NCBI GenBank assembly: GCA_049514215.1
Contig: JBEKVI010000004.1
Span: 1 to 64,000, forward strand
Reading direction: 5' to 3'
DNA: 64,000 bases
DNA from: BOG-994 sp049514215
GTDB lineage: Bacteria > Pseudomonadota > Gammaproteobacteria > Burkholderiales > Burkholderiaceae_D
Numbering within the stretch: the first letter of the stretch is position 1; every line of letters starts with the position of its first letter. The translations under genes and the position numbers were made by a program. The notes under the pieces are model-generated. The model was not told the origin of the DNA. It saw only the letters and a program-made list of their open reading frames with translations, and made no database searches. Shown here in pieces: positions 42,651 through 50,816 of the stretch.

Positions 42651-43432
42651 AGTTCCGCCCACCCTTCAAGATAAAAAACGCACGAGCCTTCGAGTTCGAC
42701 GCGATCACCCCGTAGAGAACAAAAGAGTTCGCCGCCGCGCCGCGAAGCCTGATAGGCATGAAAACGCGTCTTGCCGAGCCTCTCGGACCAGTAAGGCGCA
42801 AGCGCGCAATGCGCGCCCCCCGTGACCGGATCTTCGGGCACGCCCTTGGCCGGCGCAAAGTACCGGCTCACGAAGTCATAGCCTGCATCGCCTTGGGCCG
42901 TGACGATGAGACCGCTGCGATCCAGCGTCGCGATCGCCGCGATGTCGGGTTTGAGTTCGCGCACCGTCTTCGCGCTTTCAAGAAGCGCAAGATAGTTAAA
43001 CGCGTTGGCCACGACTTCAAGGGGATGGACCCCGAGCAACTCGGAGAGTCCGGGCGGCGCCTCGACCGGCTCGCTCGGTCGCGCAGGAAAATCCATGACG
43101 TAGCCCTGCCCCGCGCGCCAAACGCGCAGAGGGCCGCTTGCCGAATGAAAGACGACCTCTTCTCGACCCGAATCGAGCCGCTCCAGAATCACGGCGGCGC
43201 TGGCCAAGGTCGCATGGCCGCACAGCGGCACTTCGAGTTCGGGCGTGAACCAGCGGATACGATAGTCCCCGCCCTGAGGAACGAGAAAGGCCGTCTCGGC
43301 CAGGTTGTTTTCAAAAGCGAGTGCCTTTAAGACCGCATCCTCCGGGTAACTTTCAAGGAGCATGACGGCGGCAGGATTGCCGGAAAAGCGCTGCCTCGTG
43401 AAGGCATCGAGCTGGAATAATCGAACACGCAT
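42647..43432 (-). CDS. PhzF family isomerase (first copy)
   Basis: PhzF-like epimerase/isomerase fold, 261 residues. The catalytic Glu is E46 in ENNLAETAFLV. The family motifs RQRFSGNPAAV, CGHATLA and EDPVTGGAHCALAPYW are clear. True PhzF acts in phenazine synthesis; there is no other phenazine gene here, so the substrate is unknown. ATG 43432 is favoured because the extra upstream residues are not family-like. It is coupled by ATGA to the GFA gene. It is a distant paralog of the PhzF protein at 57.6 kb. Confidence 0.9.
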   Translation of the reverse strand: MRVRLFQLDAFTRQRFSGNPAAVMLLESYPEDAVLKALAFENNLAETAFLVPQGGDYRIRWFTPELEVPLCGHATLASAAVILERLDSGREEVVFHSASGPLRVWRAGQGYVMDFPARPSEPVEAPPGLSELLGVHPLEVVANAFNYLALLESAKTVRELKPDIAAIATLDRSGLIVTAQGDAGYDFVSRYFAPAKGVPEDPVTGGAHCALAPYWSERLGKTRFHAYQASRRGGELFCSLRGDRVELEGSCVFYLEGWAEL

Positions 43433-43654
43433 GACCGTCTCGCTAGAGGCGCTATCGGGTGAGCCCACATGCACCTTCGGTACATCGTGGAGCCGGAAAA
43501 GGAGGCTTTTACGCCGGGGAAGCTATCCGCCAAGGCCAGGTTTTGCTAATCTACCCCGTTGGGCTCCGCGAGAAGTCGCTCTCATGGGGCCCACGACGGT
43601 CAATAGTCTGGCACAGATGATGCGGCTGCGTAGGCGCTTTGCGGAGGAAAAAAT

Positions 43655-44563
43655 ATGGCGGCGCGATCCCTATCCGAACTCACCCTGTCCTTTGGACTCG
43701 TGTCCATCCCGGTGAAACTCTATTCGGCCAACGCGCCGGCCGGCAACGAGATCTCATTTCACCTCCTGCACAAGACGTGCGGCTCGCGCCTGAGGCAACA
43801 GTACGTGTGCATCAAGGAAGAAGTCGTGGTGCCGCGCGACCAGATGATCAAAGGCTACGAATTCGCCGATCAGCAGTACGTGACCTTCACGCCCGAGGAA
43901 TTGAAGTCGGTCGAAGAAAAGGGAACCCACACCGTCGAGATCGTGGCGTTTTTGCCGATCACCTCGATCGATCCGGTTTTTTTCGACAAACCCTATTACC
44001 TGGCTCCCGACAAGCGGGGAGCCAGGCCCTATGCCCTGCTCATGGCCGGCATGAAAAAGACCGGCCGCTGTGCGCTTGCGCGCTGGGTCAACCGCGGCAA
44101 GGCCTACACGGTCGTGGTGCGGGCATCCGATGACGGCGGCCTCGTCTTGCAGCAGCTGCTTTATGGAGACGAAGTGCGGCCCATGACCGACATTCCGCTC
44201 GAGGATGCCGAGGTCAAGCCGCAGGAGCTCGATTTGGCCGTGCAGCTCATCAACAGCATCTCGCGCGAGGATTTCGACCCCAACGAGTTCAAGGACGACG
44301 TCAAGGCGCGACTTGGGGCCGCCATCGACCAAAAGGTCGCGGGCCAGGAAATCACGATCTCGCAGGAACCCGATCAGCCGGGCGCCCAGGTCATCGATCT
44401 CATGGCGGCGCTGCGTTCGAGTCTCACCCAAAAGCCCGCAGCCGCGAGTAAACGCGCAGCGAGCGCTCCTGCCGCCAAGCCCGAACGCAAGACGGCGCGG
44501 CGCGCCGAGGCGGCAGCACCGGCCCAACCGGTGAAAAAGGAACGAGCCAAGAAATCCGCATGA
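43655..44563 (+). CDS. ku: Ku protein (first paralog)
   Basis: DNA end-binding Ku homodimer for bacterial non-homologous end joining, about 302 residues. The Ku core begins SELTLSFGLVSIPVKLYSA and continues through KTCGSRLRQQYVC, PYYLAPDK and YALLMAGMKKTGR. The C-terminal tail beyond about 255 is rich in Lys and Ala, as in DNA-binding or LigD-recruiting tails. GGAGG precedes the ATG. The stop overlaps the MerR-TPR gene (ATGA). Two bases downstream of the core it shows no damage. It retains the cysteine pair region CGSR that the second copy lacks. Confidence 0.95.
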   Translation: MAARSLSELTLSFGLVSIPVKLYSANAPAGNEISFHLLHKTCGSRLRQQYVCIKEEVVVPRDQMIKGYEFADQQYVTFTPEELKSVEEKGTHTVEIVAFLPITSIDPVFFDKPYYLAPDKRGARPYALLMAGMKKTGRCALARWVNRGKAYTVVVRASDDGGLVLQQLLYGDEVRPMTDIPLEDAEVKPQELDLAVQLINSISREDFDPNEFKDDVKARLGAAIDQKVAGQEITISQEPDQPGAQVIDLMAALRSSLTQKPAAASKRAASAPAAKPERKTARRAEAAAPAQPVKKERAKKSA

Positions 44564-45375
44564 CGCTTTTGAGCACGCGGACGATTCACGAACGCTACAA
44601 GATTCCGCTCTCGGTCATTCGCGATATCGTGCGCTCCGGGCTGGTGACGCCCAGCCGGGGCGCGCGCCGTGAGTACGCCTTCAACTTTCAGGACATCGTG
44701 ATCCTGCGCATGGCCCATGAGCTTAGGGCGTCGCGCCTTTCCCCGCGAAAAATCGCGCGCTTTTTGCGTCACGTGCGCGACGAGCTCCCCGCCTCGGAGC
44801 GCACGGCCTTAAGACTCCTTGTGGTGGGCGACGAGCTCGTCATCCGACAGGGCGACGCGGCCCGTACGGCCGCAGGCCAACTCCTTTTGGACCTGGCCCC
44901 GGATTCCGTGGTGGAAAGGGCGCGCCCCGTGGGCCAGGTCCGATCCCGAAAGCGACCCGCTGATGAGCTCCTAAAGGAAGACTGGTTCGATCGTGCGATC
45001 CAGCTCGAAGCGATCGATCCCGGCGGGGCCGAGGCCGCCTATCGCGCCGCGATCGCGGCCAATCCGGCCGATTCGCGCCCGTACCAGAATCTGGGTCTCC
45101 TCCTATCCAAAATGAAGCGCACCGCCGAAGCGCATGCCCTCTCCGAGAAGGCCGCCAAGACCTTTCCCGACAAGGCCGAATTGCAATTCAATCTGGGTGT
45201 GAGCTGCGAGACCTTGGGCCGAGACGAGGACGCGGTGCGCGCCTACACGGCAGCCCTGGAGTGCGACCCGGGCTTCGCCGATGCCCATTACAACCTGGCC
45301 TTGGTGCACGAGCGCCTCGGACACAAAAAAGAGGTCATCCGGCACCTGAACGCCTACCGGCGTCTGGTCCGCTAG
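44560..45375 (+). CDS. MerR-type HTH and TPR-repeat protein in the ku operon
   Basis: Unusual 271-residue fusion. The N-terminal MerR-like winged helix is STRTIHERYKIPLSVIRDIV, then FQDIVILRMAHELRASRLSP with a following helix of about 70 residues. After a linker, TPR repeats run from about 140 to 271 (AEAAYRAAIAANPADSRPYQ, and AELQFNLGVSCETLGRDEDA, then ADAHYNLALVHERLGHKKEV). There is no metal-sensing cysteine cluster of classical MerR proteins. Its start overlaps the ku1 stop, so it is translationally coupled to Ku. A regulator or Ku-associated scaffold are both possible. No function is known to me. Confidence 0.82.
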   Translation: MTLLSTRTIHERYKIPLSVIRDIVRSGLVTPSRGARREYAFNFQDIVILRMAHELRASRLSPRKIARFLRHVRDELPASERTALRLLVVGDELVIRQGDAARTAAGQLLLDLAPDSVVERARPVGQVRSRKRPADELLKEDWFDRAIQLEAIDPGGAEAAYRAAIAANPADSRPYQNLGLLLSKMKRTAEAHALSEKAAKTFPDKAELQFNLGVSCETLGRDEDAVRAYTAALECDPGFADAHYNLALVHERLGHKKEVIRHLNAYRRLVR

Positions 45376-45476
45376 CTTGGCGTGCGGCGATGAGCCCCGC
45401 CCTTGCGCGAGCAGCCCGAAGGAACCCGAAACCGGAGCATGCGTCTCATCAGAATCCAACCCATTAGGAGACGACC

Positions 45477-46352
45477 ATGCCCCGCGCCATCTGGAAGGGA
45501 GCCGTTTCGTTCGGTCTTGTGAACATCCCTATCGCGCTTTATCCGGCCGCGCACTCGGACGACATCGATTTCGAATGGCTCGATAAGCGCACCCTCGATC
45601 CCGTGGGCTACAAGCGGATCAACAAGCGCACCGGCAAAGAGATTGAAAAGGAGAACATCGTCAAGGGAGTCAAGCAAGGCGATGGCAAATACGTCGCCCT
45701 AAGCGATGACGAGATCCGCCAGGCGCTGCCTAGGACCACCCAGACCATCGAGATCGAAGCGTTTGTCGGCATGGGGGATGTGCCCTTCTACTTCCTCGAG
45801 CGCCCCTACTATCTCGAGCCGGTGGGCAAGTCGCAGAAAGTCTATGCGCTCCTGCGCGAGGCCATGCTCAAGACCGGGGTGATCGGGATTGCGCGCGTGG
45901 TGATGCACAACAAGGAGCACTTGGCTGCGCTCATTCCGATGGGCACAGCCTTGATGCTCGATACCCTGCGCTGGGCCGACGAGATCCGCCCGCCTTCAGA
46001 ACTCGATATTCCCAGCGCTGGCCGCAGCGCGTCGGGCATCAAGGATGCGGAGCTGAAGATGGCCTGCGATCTCGTTCGCGGCATGACCCGGAAATGGACG
46101 CCGGAAGGCTACAAGGCGAGCTTCGTTGATGCGATCCAAAAGCTCATCGCCCAGAAGGTCAAGGCAGGCAAGGCCCGGGAAATCGAGCCGCTCGAAGAGG
46201 CGCCCGAGAAATCCGGCACATCGAACGTGATCGATCTGACCGCGCTCTTAAAGCGCAGCCTGGGTGAGACCAAAGGCGCGCGGCCGGGCGCGGGCACAAA
46301 AAGGGGCACCAGCCGCACCGGCTCCAAAACCGCCGCGCGCAAACGCGCCTAG
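45477..46352 (+). CDS. ku: Ku protein (second paralog)
   Basis: Second Ku, 291 residues: AIWKGAVSFGLVNIPIALYPA, then PVGYKRINKRTGKEIEKENI and FLERPYYLEPVGKSQKVYAL. The start has strong AGGAG. The C-terminal tail (about 255-291) is Lys/Arg/Thr-rich. It differs from the first copy at nearly all surface segments, so the two are old paralogs and may form a heterodimer. It follows the MerR-TPR gene by 101 bases and precedes ligD by 20 bases; it is the more likely LigD partner by position. Confidence 0.95.
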   Translation: MPRAIWKGAVSFGLVNIPIALYPAAHSDDIDFEWLDKRTLDPVGYKRINKRTGKEIEKENIVKGVKQGDGKYVALSDDEIRQALPRTTQTIEIEAFVGMGDVPFYFLERPYYLEPVGKSQKVYALLREAMLKTGVIGIARVVMHNKEHLAALIPMGTALMLDTLRWADEIRPPSELDIPSAGRSASGIKDAELKMACDLVRGMTRKWTPEGYKASFVDAIQKLIAQKVKAGKAREIEPLEEAPEKSGTSNVIDLTALLKRSLGETKGARPGAGTKRGTSRTGSKTAARKRA

Positions 46353-46372
46353 GCTGCCGACTCCAGACCGCC

Positions 46373-48967
46373 ATGGCCAAGACCGCGACCCGGGAGCCCT
46401 TAAAGCCGTACGCGGCCAAGCGCAACTTCAAGCTCACCCGGGAACCCAAGCCCGTTCGCGCGCGCAAGCCAGCCGTCCCCTCGTTCGTCATCCAGAAACA
46501 CTGGGCCTCGCGGCTCCACTATGATTTTCGCCTCGAGTGGGACGGCGTGCTCCTGAGCTGGGCGGTCCCGCGCGGGCCCAGTTTCGATCCCAAGGACAAG
46601 CGCATGGCCGTCCATGTCGAAGATCATCCGGTGGACTACGCGAGCTTTGAGGGCACGATTCCCAAGGGTCAATACGGCGGCGGCACCGTCATCGTGTGGG
46701 ACCGAGGGACGTGGGAGCCCGTGGGCGATCCGAAAAAAGGCATGACCGACGGAAAGCTTCTGTTTAAGCTGCACGGCGAAAAACTGGCGGGACTTTGGGA
46801 GCTCGTTCGCATCGCCAAGCCAGGCGAGAAGCAGGACCAGTGGATCCTCTTTAAAAAGAAGGATGAATGGGCCACGCCCAAGGAAGACTACGACGTCATC
46901 TCGGCGCTTCCCGACAGCGTCGTCGAGCAGCCGCTCGGGCTCCTTGAAGATCGCGACCCGCGCGCCGCTTCGGCGCGCCAGGCCCAAAGAACGGAAGAAA
47001 CCCAAAAGCTTCCCGCATCCGAGCTCCCCGGGGCGGTCAAGGCGCCGCTACCCGCCAAACTGGGTCCGCAGCTCGCAACGCTTGCCAAGGGCTTGCCGTC
47101 CTCGGGCGACTGGTCCTACGAGATCAAGTTCGACGGCTACCGTATTCTCACCCGCATCGAAGCGGGCAAGGCCAGGCTCATTACCCGGGGCGGCCATGAC
47201 TGGACCTCGAAGATGCGCCCCTTGCAAAGCGCAATCGAGTCGCTGGGCATTGACTCAGGGTGGCTTGACGGCGAGGTCGTGGTTCTGAACGCCCAGGGCG
47301 TGCCCGATTTCAACGCGCTGCAAAATGCGTTCGATGCCTCCAAGGGCGATTCGATGACCTACTTCGTCTTCGATCTGCCTTATCTGAACGGGGTCGATCT
47401 AAGAGCTGCGCCGCTTTACGCCCGCCGGGCGCTTTTGAAGTCCGTGATCGCAAAACACGCTCCAGAGCGCGTTCGCATGAGCGAGGATTTTCTGGCGGAC
47501 CCCAAGGACCTCCTGGAGTCCGCGCGCGCCATGGGGTTGGAGGGCATCATCGCCAAGCGCGCGGATTCGCCTTATGTGTCGCAACGGACCGAGACTTGGC
47601 TCAAGTTCAAGGGCTCGGAGCGCCAGGAATTGGTCGTCCTGGGATTCACCGACCGCTCGGGTGCGACGGGCGAGGTGGGAAGCCTTCTTCTCGGTTACTG
47701 GGAGGCGGGGGTGCTCCAATACGCGGGCGACGTTGGAACCGGCTGGGACTCCAAGACCGCAAGAGCGCTGCACGAGAAACTCGCCCCTCTGAAAACGGAA
47801 AAGCCGCCGGTGCTTCCAGAGACGATCAAGCCCGGACGCTGGTCCAAGCGCGGTGCCCGCCGCGAGCAGTGGGTCAAGCCCCAGGTGGTCGTTGAGGTCG
47901 CCTTTGGCGGCTGGACTCCCGATAAACGCGTGCGCCACGCGGTCTTTAAGGGCGTGCGACGCGACAAGGCGGCCCAAAGCGTGACCCGCGAAGTCCCCAG
48001 GGACGGCCCCGACGGGGCGCGCTCGAACGTCGTGAAAGCCGGCAACGCAGCAAACACAGTGCCGCTTTCGAAGCGCGTCAAGGTTTCCAATCCCGAGCGC
48101 GTCATCGATGCGACCAGCGGGCTCACCAAACTCGATCTGGTGCGCTACTACGAAAGCGTTGCGCCCTGGATGCTCCCCCACCTTGCGGGCCGGCCCCTGT
48201 CTCTCGTGCGAGCACCCAGTGGCGTGGCCGGACAACAGTTTTTCCAGAAGCACGACGAGAAGTCGAGCATTCCGGGATTAAAGGCCTTGGATCCCACGAT
48301 CTGGCCCGGTCACCCGGGCCTGCTCGAGATCGATACTGCCGAGGGGCTCGTGAGTGCCGCACAGATGAACGTCGTCGAGTTTCACACCTGGAACTCCACC
48401 TCGAAAAAGCTCAATACGCCCGATCGTATGATCTTCGATCTCGATCCCGGCGAAGGCGTGAAGTGGAAGTCGATTCAGGAGGCCGCGCTTCTCACGCGCT
48501 CGCTCCTTTCGGAACTCGGACTCGAATCCTGGTTAAAGACGAGCGGCGGAAAAGGTCTGCATGTGGTGGTGCCGATTGCTCCGCGCCGCGACTACGACAC
48601 CGTCAGGGATTTTTCCGCTGCCATCGTGCAGCATCTGGCCCAGACGATTCCGGCACGCTTCGTGGCCAAAAGCGGCGCATCGAACCGCGTTGGCAAGATC
48701 TACGTCGATTACCTGCGCAACAACTTCGGCCAGACGACGGCCGCGGCCTTCTCGGCACGGGCACGCCCGGGCCTGGGCGTATCGATGCCGATCGGCTGGG
48801 AGGACCTGGAGAGCCTGAAAAGCGCGTCGCAGTGGACGATTGCCACGGCACGCGAATACCTGTCGTTCCAGAAAGACGACCCCTGGAAGGCCTACTGGAC
48901 GAGTTCGCAACTGCTCACAGCACCGATGAAGCGCCTGGGATTCACACCCAAGGCGAGGAAGGCCTAG
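46373..48967 (+). CDS. ligD: LigD multifunctional NHEJ ligase (PE-LIG-POL)
   Basis: ATP-dependent DNA ligase D, 864 residues. Order: 3'-phosphoesterase domain (about 30-180, HYDFRLEWDG ... VEDHPVDYASFEG), central ligase with adenylated K252 (YEIKFDGYR) and GWLDGEVVVL, and OB-fold, then the primase-polymerase domain (about 560-864, SNPERVIDATSG ... IFDLDPGEG with the DxD metal pair, and later KTSGGKGLHVVVP). This PE-LIG-POL order is as in Pseudomonas and differs from Mycobacterium POL-PE-LIG. All domains look active. It ends four bases into the convergent DUF885 gene. Confidence 0.96.
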   Translation: MAKTATREPLKPYAAKRNFKLTREPKPVRARKPAVPSFVIQKHWASRLHYDFRLEWDGVLLSWAVPRGPSFDPKDKRMAVHVEDHPVDYASFEGTIPKGQYGGGTVIVWDRGTWEPVGDPKKGMTDGKLLFKLHGEKLAGLWELVRIAKPGEKQDQWILFKKKDEWATPKEDYDVISALPDSVVEQPLGLLEDRDPRAASARQAQRTEETQKLPASELPGAVKAPLPAKLGPQLATLAKGLPSSGDWSYEIKFDGYRILTRIEAGKARLITRGGHDWTSKMRPLQSAIESLGIDSGWLDGEVVVLNAQGVPDFNALQNAFDASKGDSMTYFVFDLPYLNGVDLRAAPLYARRALLKSVIAKHAPERVRMSEDFLADPKDLLESARAMGLEGIIAKRADSPYVSQRTETWLKFKGSERQELVVLGFTDRSGATGEVGSLLLGYWEAGVLQYAGDVGTGWDSKTARALHEKLAPLKTEKPPVLPETIKPGRWSKRGARREQWVKPQVVVEVAFGGWTPDKRVRHAVFKGVRRDKAAQSVTREVPRDGPDGARSNVVKAGNAANTVPLSKRVKVSNPERVIDATSGLTKLDLVRYYESVAPWMLPHLAGRPLSLVRAPSGVAGQQFFQKHDEKSSIPGLKALDPTIWPGHPGLLEIDTAEGLVSAAQMNVVEFHTWNSTSKKLNTPDRMIFDLDPGEGVKWKSIQEAALLTRSLLSELGLESWLKTSGGKGLHVVVPIAPRRDYDTVRDFSAAIVQHLAQTIPARFVAKSGASNRVGKIYVDYLRNNFGQTTAAAFSARARPGLGVSMPIGWEDLESLKSASQWTIATAREYLSFQKDDPWKAYWTSSQLLTAPMKRLGFTPKARKA

Positions 48968-50697
48968 TCGCCCTCCCGCGGGAGCGTGTCGAAATCGGGC
49001 ACAGGCTCACCCAGAAGCTTGGCGCGGGCGAAGACGTAGGGCACCGGCCCCACGGCCAGAAGGGCATCGTGAAAGCCCCGCTCGGAGTAAGCCGACCCCA
49101 GTTTGGCCTGGTAGTCGTGCTTGAGCTCCATGATCTGCTCCTTGCCTGCGAAGTAGCTGATGAGCTGCGTGGGCCAGTTGATGCTTCTTCGAATCTCGGG
49201 ATCGATCTTGCCCTGGCCTTCGGCAGACCGGCTCTTCCAGTCGGCCGCCTGCTGCAGGCTCCACACGCCGGTTTCGATGTTGACGTCGTAGATGACGCGC
49301 CGAATCCGACTGCGCCAGCTCGAGAGGGTATTGACGTGGGCGGCAACCGAGTCGCCCAGGCCTTTGTTTTCCCACATCAGCTCTTCCGCGTAGAGGGCCC
49401 AGCCTTCGGCTGCAACCGTATCCGTGAAGACGCTGCGCAGGGGATCCGCATTCAAGCGGGCGATGGAGAGCTGCAGATGGTGTCCGGGCAGGCCCTCGTG
49501 AGCGGCGTACGGCCCAAGCCCGTTCTCGCGGAAAAAAACGGCGCCCTGAAGCGTCTTCTCGCGCTCCTCCAAGGATTCGGAATCGCGAAAGTGCTCGACG
49601 TTCCACCAGCTCACGTCGCTATCGAGAAACGGCGGGGGCGGAATCATGCTGCCACCATCCCCGGCGAGCGGAATCGTCGCCTCGGGGGTCACGCGCGCTC
49701 GGATCGGCCCGACCCCTTGGGGGATGGTCACGAAGCCCGCGCTTTGGATCGCGGCGCGATACTCGATCTCGATATCGTCATAGAGCTGCAAAAGGCCGGC
49801 TTGATCCAGTTCGGCGGCCTTCTGCTTAAGCTCCGCAGACAGCGGAGCGGGCGGCACAACGCCCGGGCGCAGTGCCGCAATCTGCTCGTCGACGTTTTTC
49901 AGGCGCTCCTCGGCCCTACTCCGAAGTGTCATCGGATCCCATGGCAGAAGGGCTGCATGCGCTAGGCGCCAGGCATAGTTCTTCGCACCGATGACGGCAA
50001 ATGGCGCACGCGTGATGTTCTGCCTGAGTTTTTCACGGTAGCGACTGAGCGCTGCAATCGCGGCCGAACTGCCCCCCGCCGGCTGGGTCCTTAGGATCGC
50101 GACGATCCCATCTAAGACGCCCAAGCCAACATCCGCATCGACTTGGGTGGGCTCACAGACCCGGTCCATCTCCTGCACCATCGCAGGCACCCCGGCCGTG
50201 ATCTTGGCTAAGACGTCGTGGCGCTCCGGCGTGTACGTCAGGATGTTCAGGTAGTCATTTGCGAGCGTCTCAAGCCATGCTCCCGGACGGCGCAGATAAA
50301 GACGTTCGACGTTCAACTCGCGATCCATCCGCTCGGCCTGGGCATAGACCAGGCGCACGTCGATCTGTTCGTCCACGCTGCCCTTCCTCCAGGGCAGTTG
50401 CCGCAACTGCGAGAGATCCCTTCGCAGCCGACGCGTGAGGGCCTCTACGCGCCCTGGTGCAAACGAGGGTACTGAGGCCGCATCGTCCATGAGCCCTGAT
50501 TGCGAGGCAAAGTCGGGCGCGTAAGCGCTCTGGATCAACAAGACATCGCGGGCAATCCGAACGAAACGCGCATCGCCTGGAATGGGAAGCGTCTGGATGG
50601 TCGGGCGCGGGGTGGGCGCACAAAGTGCCGGATTCGAAATCGCCACCAAAAAAAGCGCAAAAACACCGAGGGCCGGTGCGAGTCGGGTATTGAACAT
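48964..50697 (-). CDS. DUF885 family exported protein
   Basis: Predicted exported protein of the DUF885 family, 577 residues. A signal peptide ends at about residue 27 (NPALCA). The zinc-peptidase-like motif HEGLPGHH is seen in AAHEGLPGHHLQLSI, followed by EGWALYAEELMWE; together these are the DUF885 hallmark and recall M3/M32-type metallopeptidases. The ATG at 50697 is preferred to an in-frame TTG five codons upstream. Several cysteines remain in the signal region only. It is likely a periplasmic peptidase of unknown specificity. Overlaps the ligD end by four bases. Confidence 0.88.
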   Translation of the reverse strand: MFNTRLAPALGVFALFLVAISNPALCAPTPRPTIQTLPIPGDARFVRIARDVLLIQSAYAPDFASQSGLMDDAASVPSFAPGRVEALTRRLRRDLSQLRQLPWRKGSVDEQIDVRLVYAQAERMDRELNVERLYLRRPGAWLETLANDYLNILTYTPERHDVLAKITAGVPAMVQEMDRVCEPTQVDADVGLGVLDGIVAILRTQPAGGSSAAIAALSRYREKLRQNITRAPFAVIGAKNYAWRLAHAALLPWDPMTLRSRAEERLKNVDEQIAALRPGVVPPAPLSAELKQKAAELDQAGLLQLYDDIEIEYRAAIQSAGFVTIPQGVGPIRARVTPEATIPLAGDGGSMIPPPPFLDSDVSWWNVEHFRDSESLEEREKTLQGAVFFRENGLGPYAAHEGLPGHHLQLSIARLNADPLRSVFTDTVAAEGWALYAEELMWENKGLGDSVAAHVNTLSSWRSRIRRVIYDVNIETGVWSLQQAADWKSRSAEGQGKIDPEIRRSINWPTQLISYFAGKEQIMELKHDYQAKLGSAYSERGFHDALLAVGPVPYVFARAKLLGEPVPDFDTLPREGD

Positions 50698-50816
50698 GGG
50701 TCCACGATCCAATGGGAGAAAAACGGGAGTCGTTCGCAGCCCCCGGATTATGCTTTAGGGCGCAAGAAAGCGCTCCCAGCGATCGCGGACGAGCCTCTCA
50801 GGTCTTGCCGGGGTCG

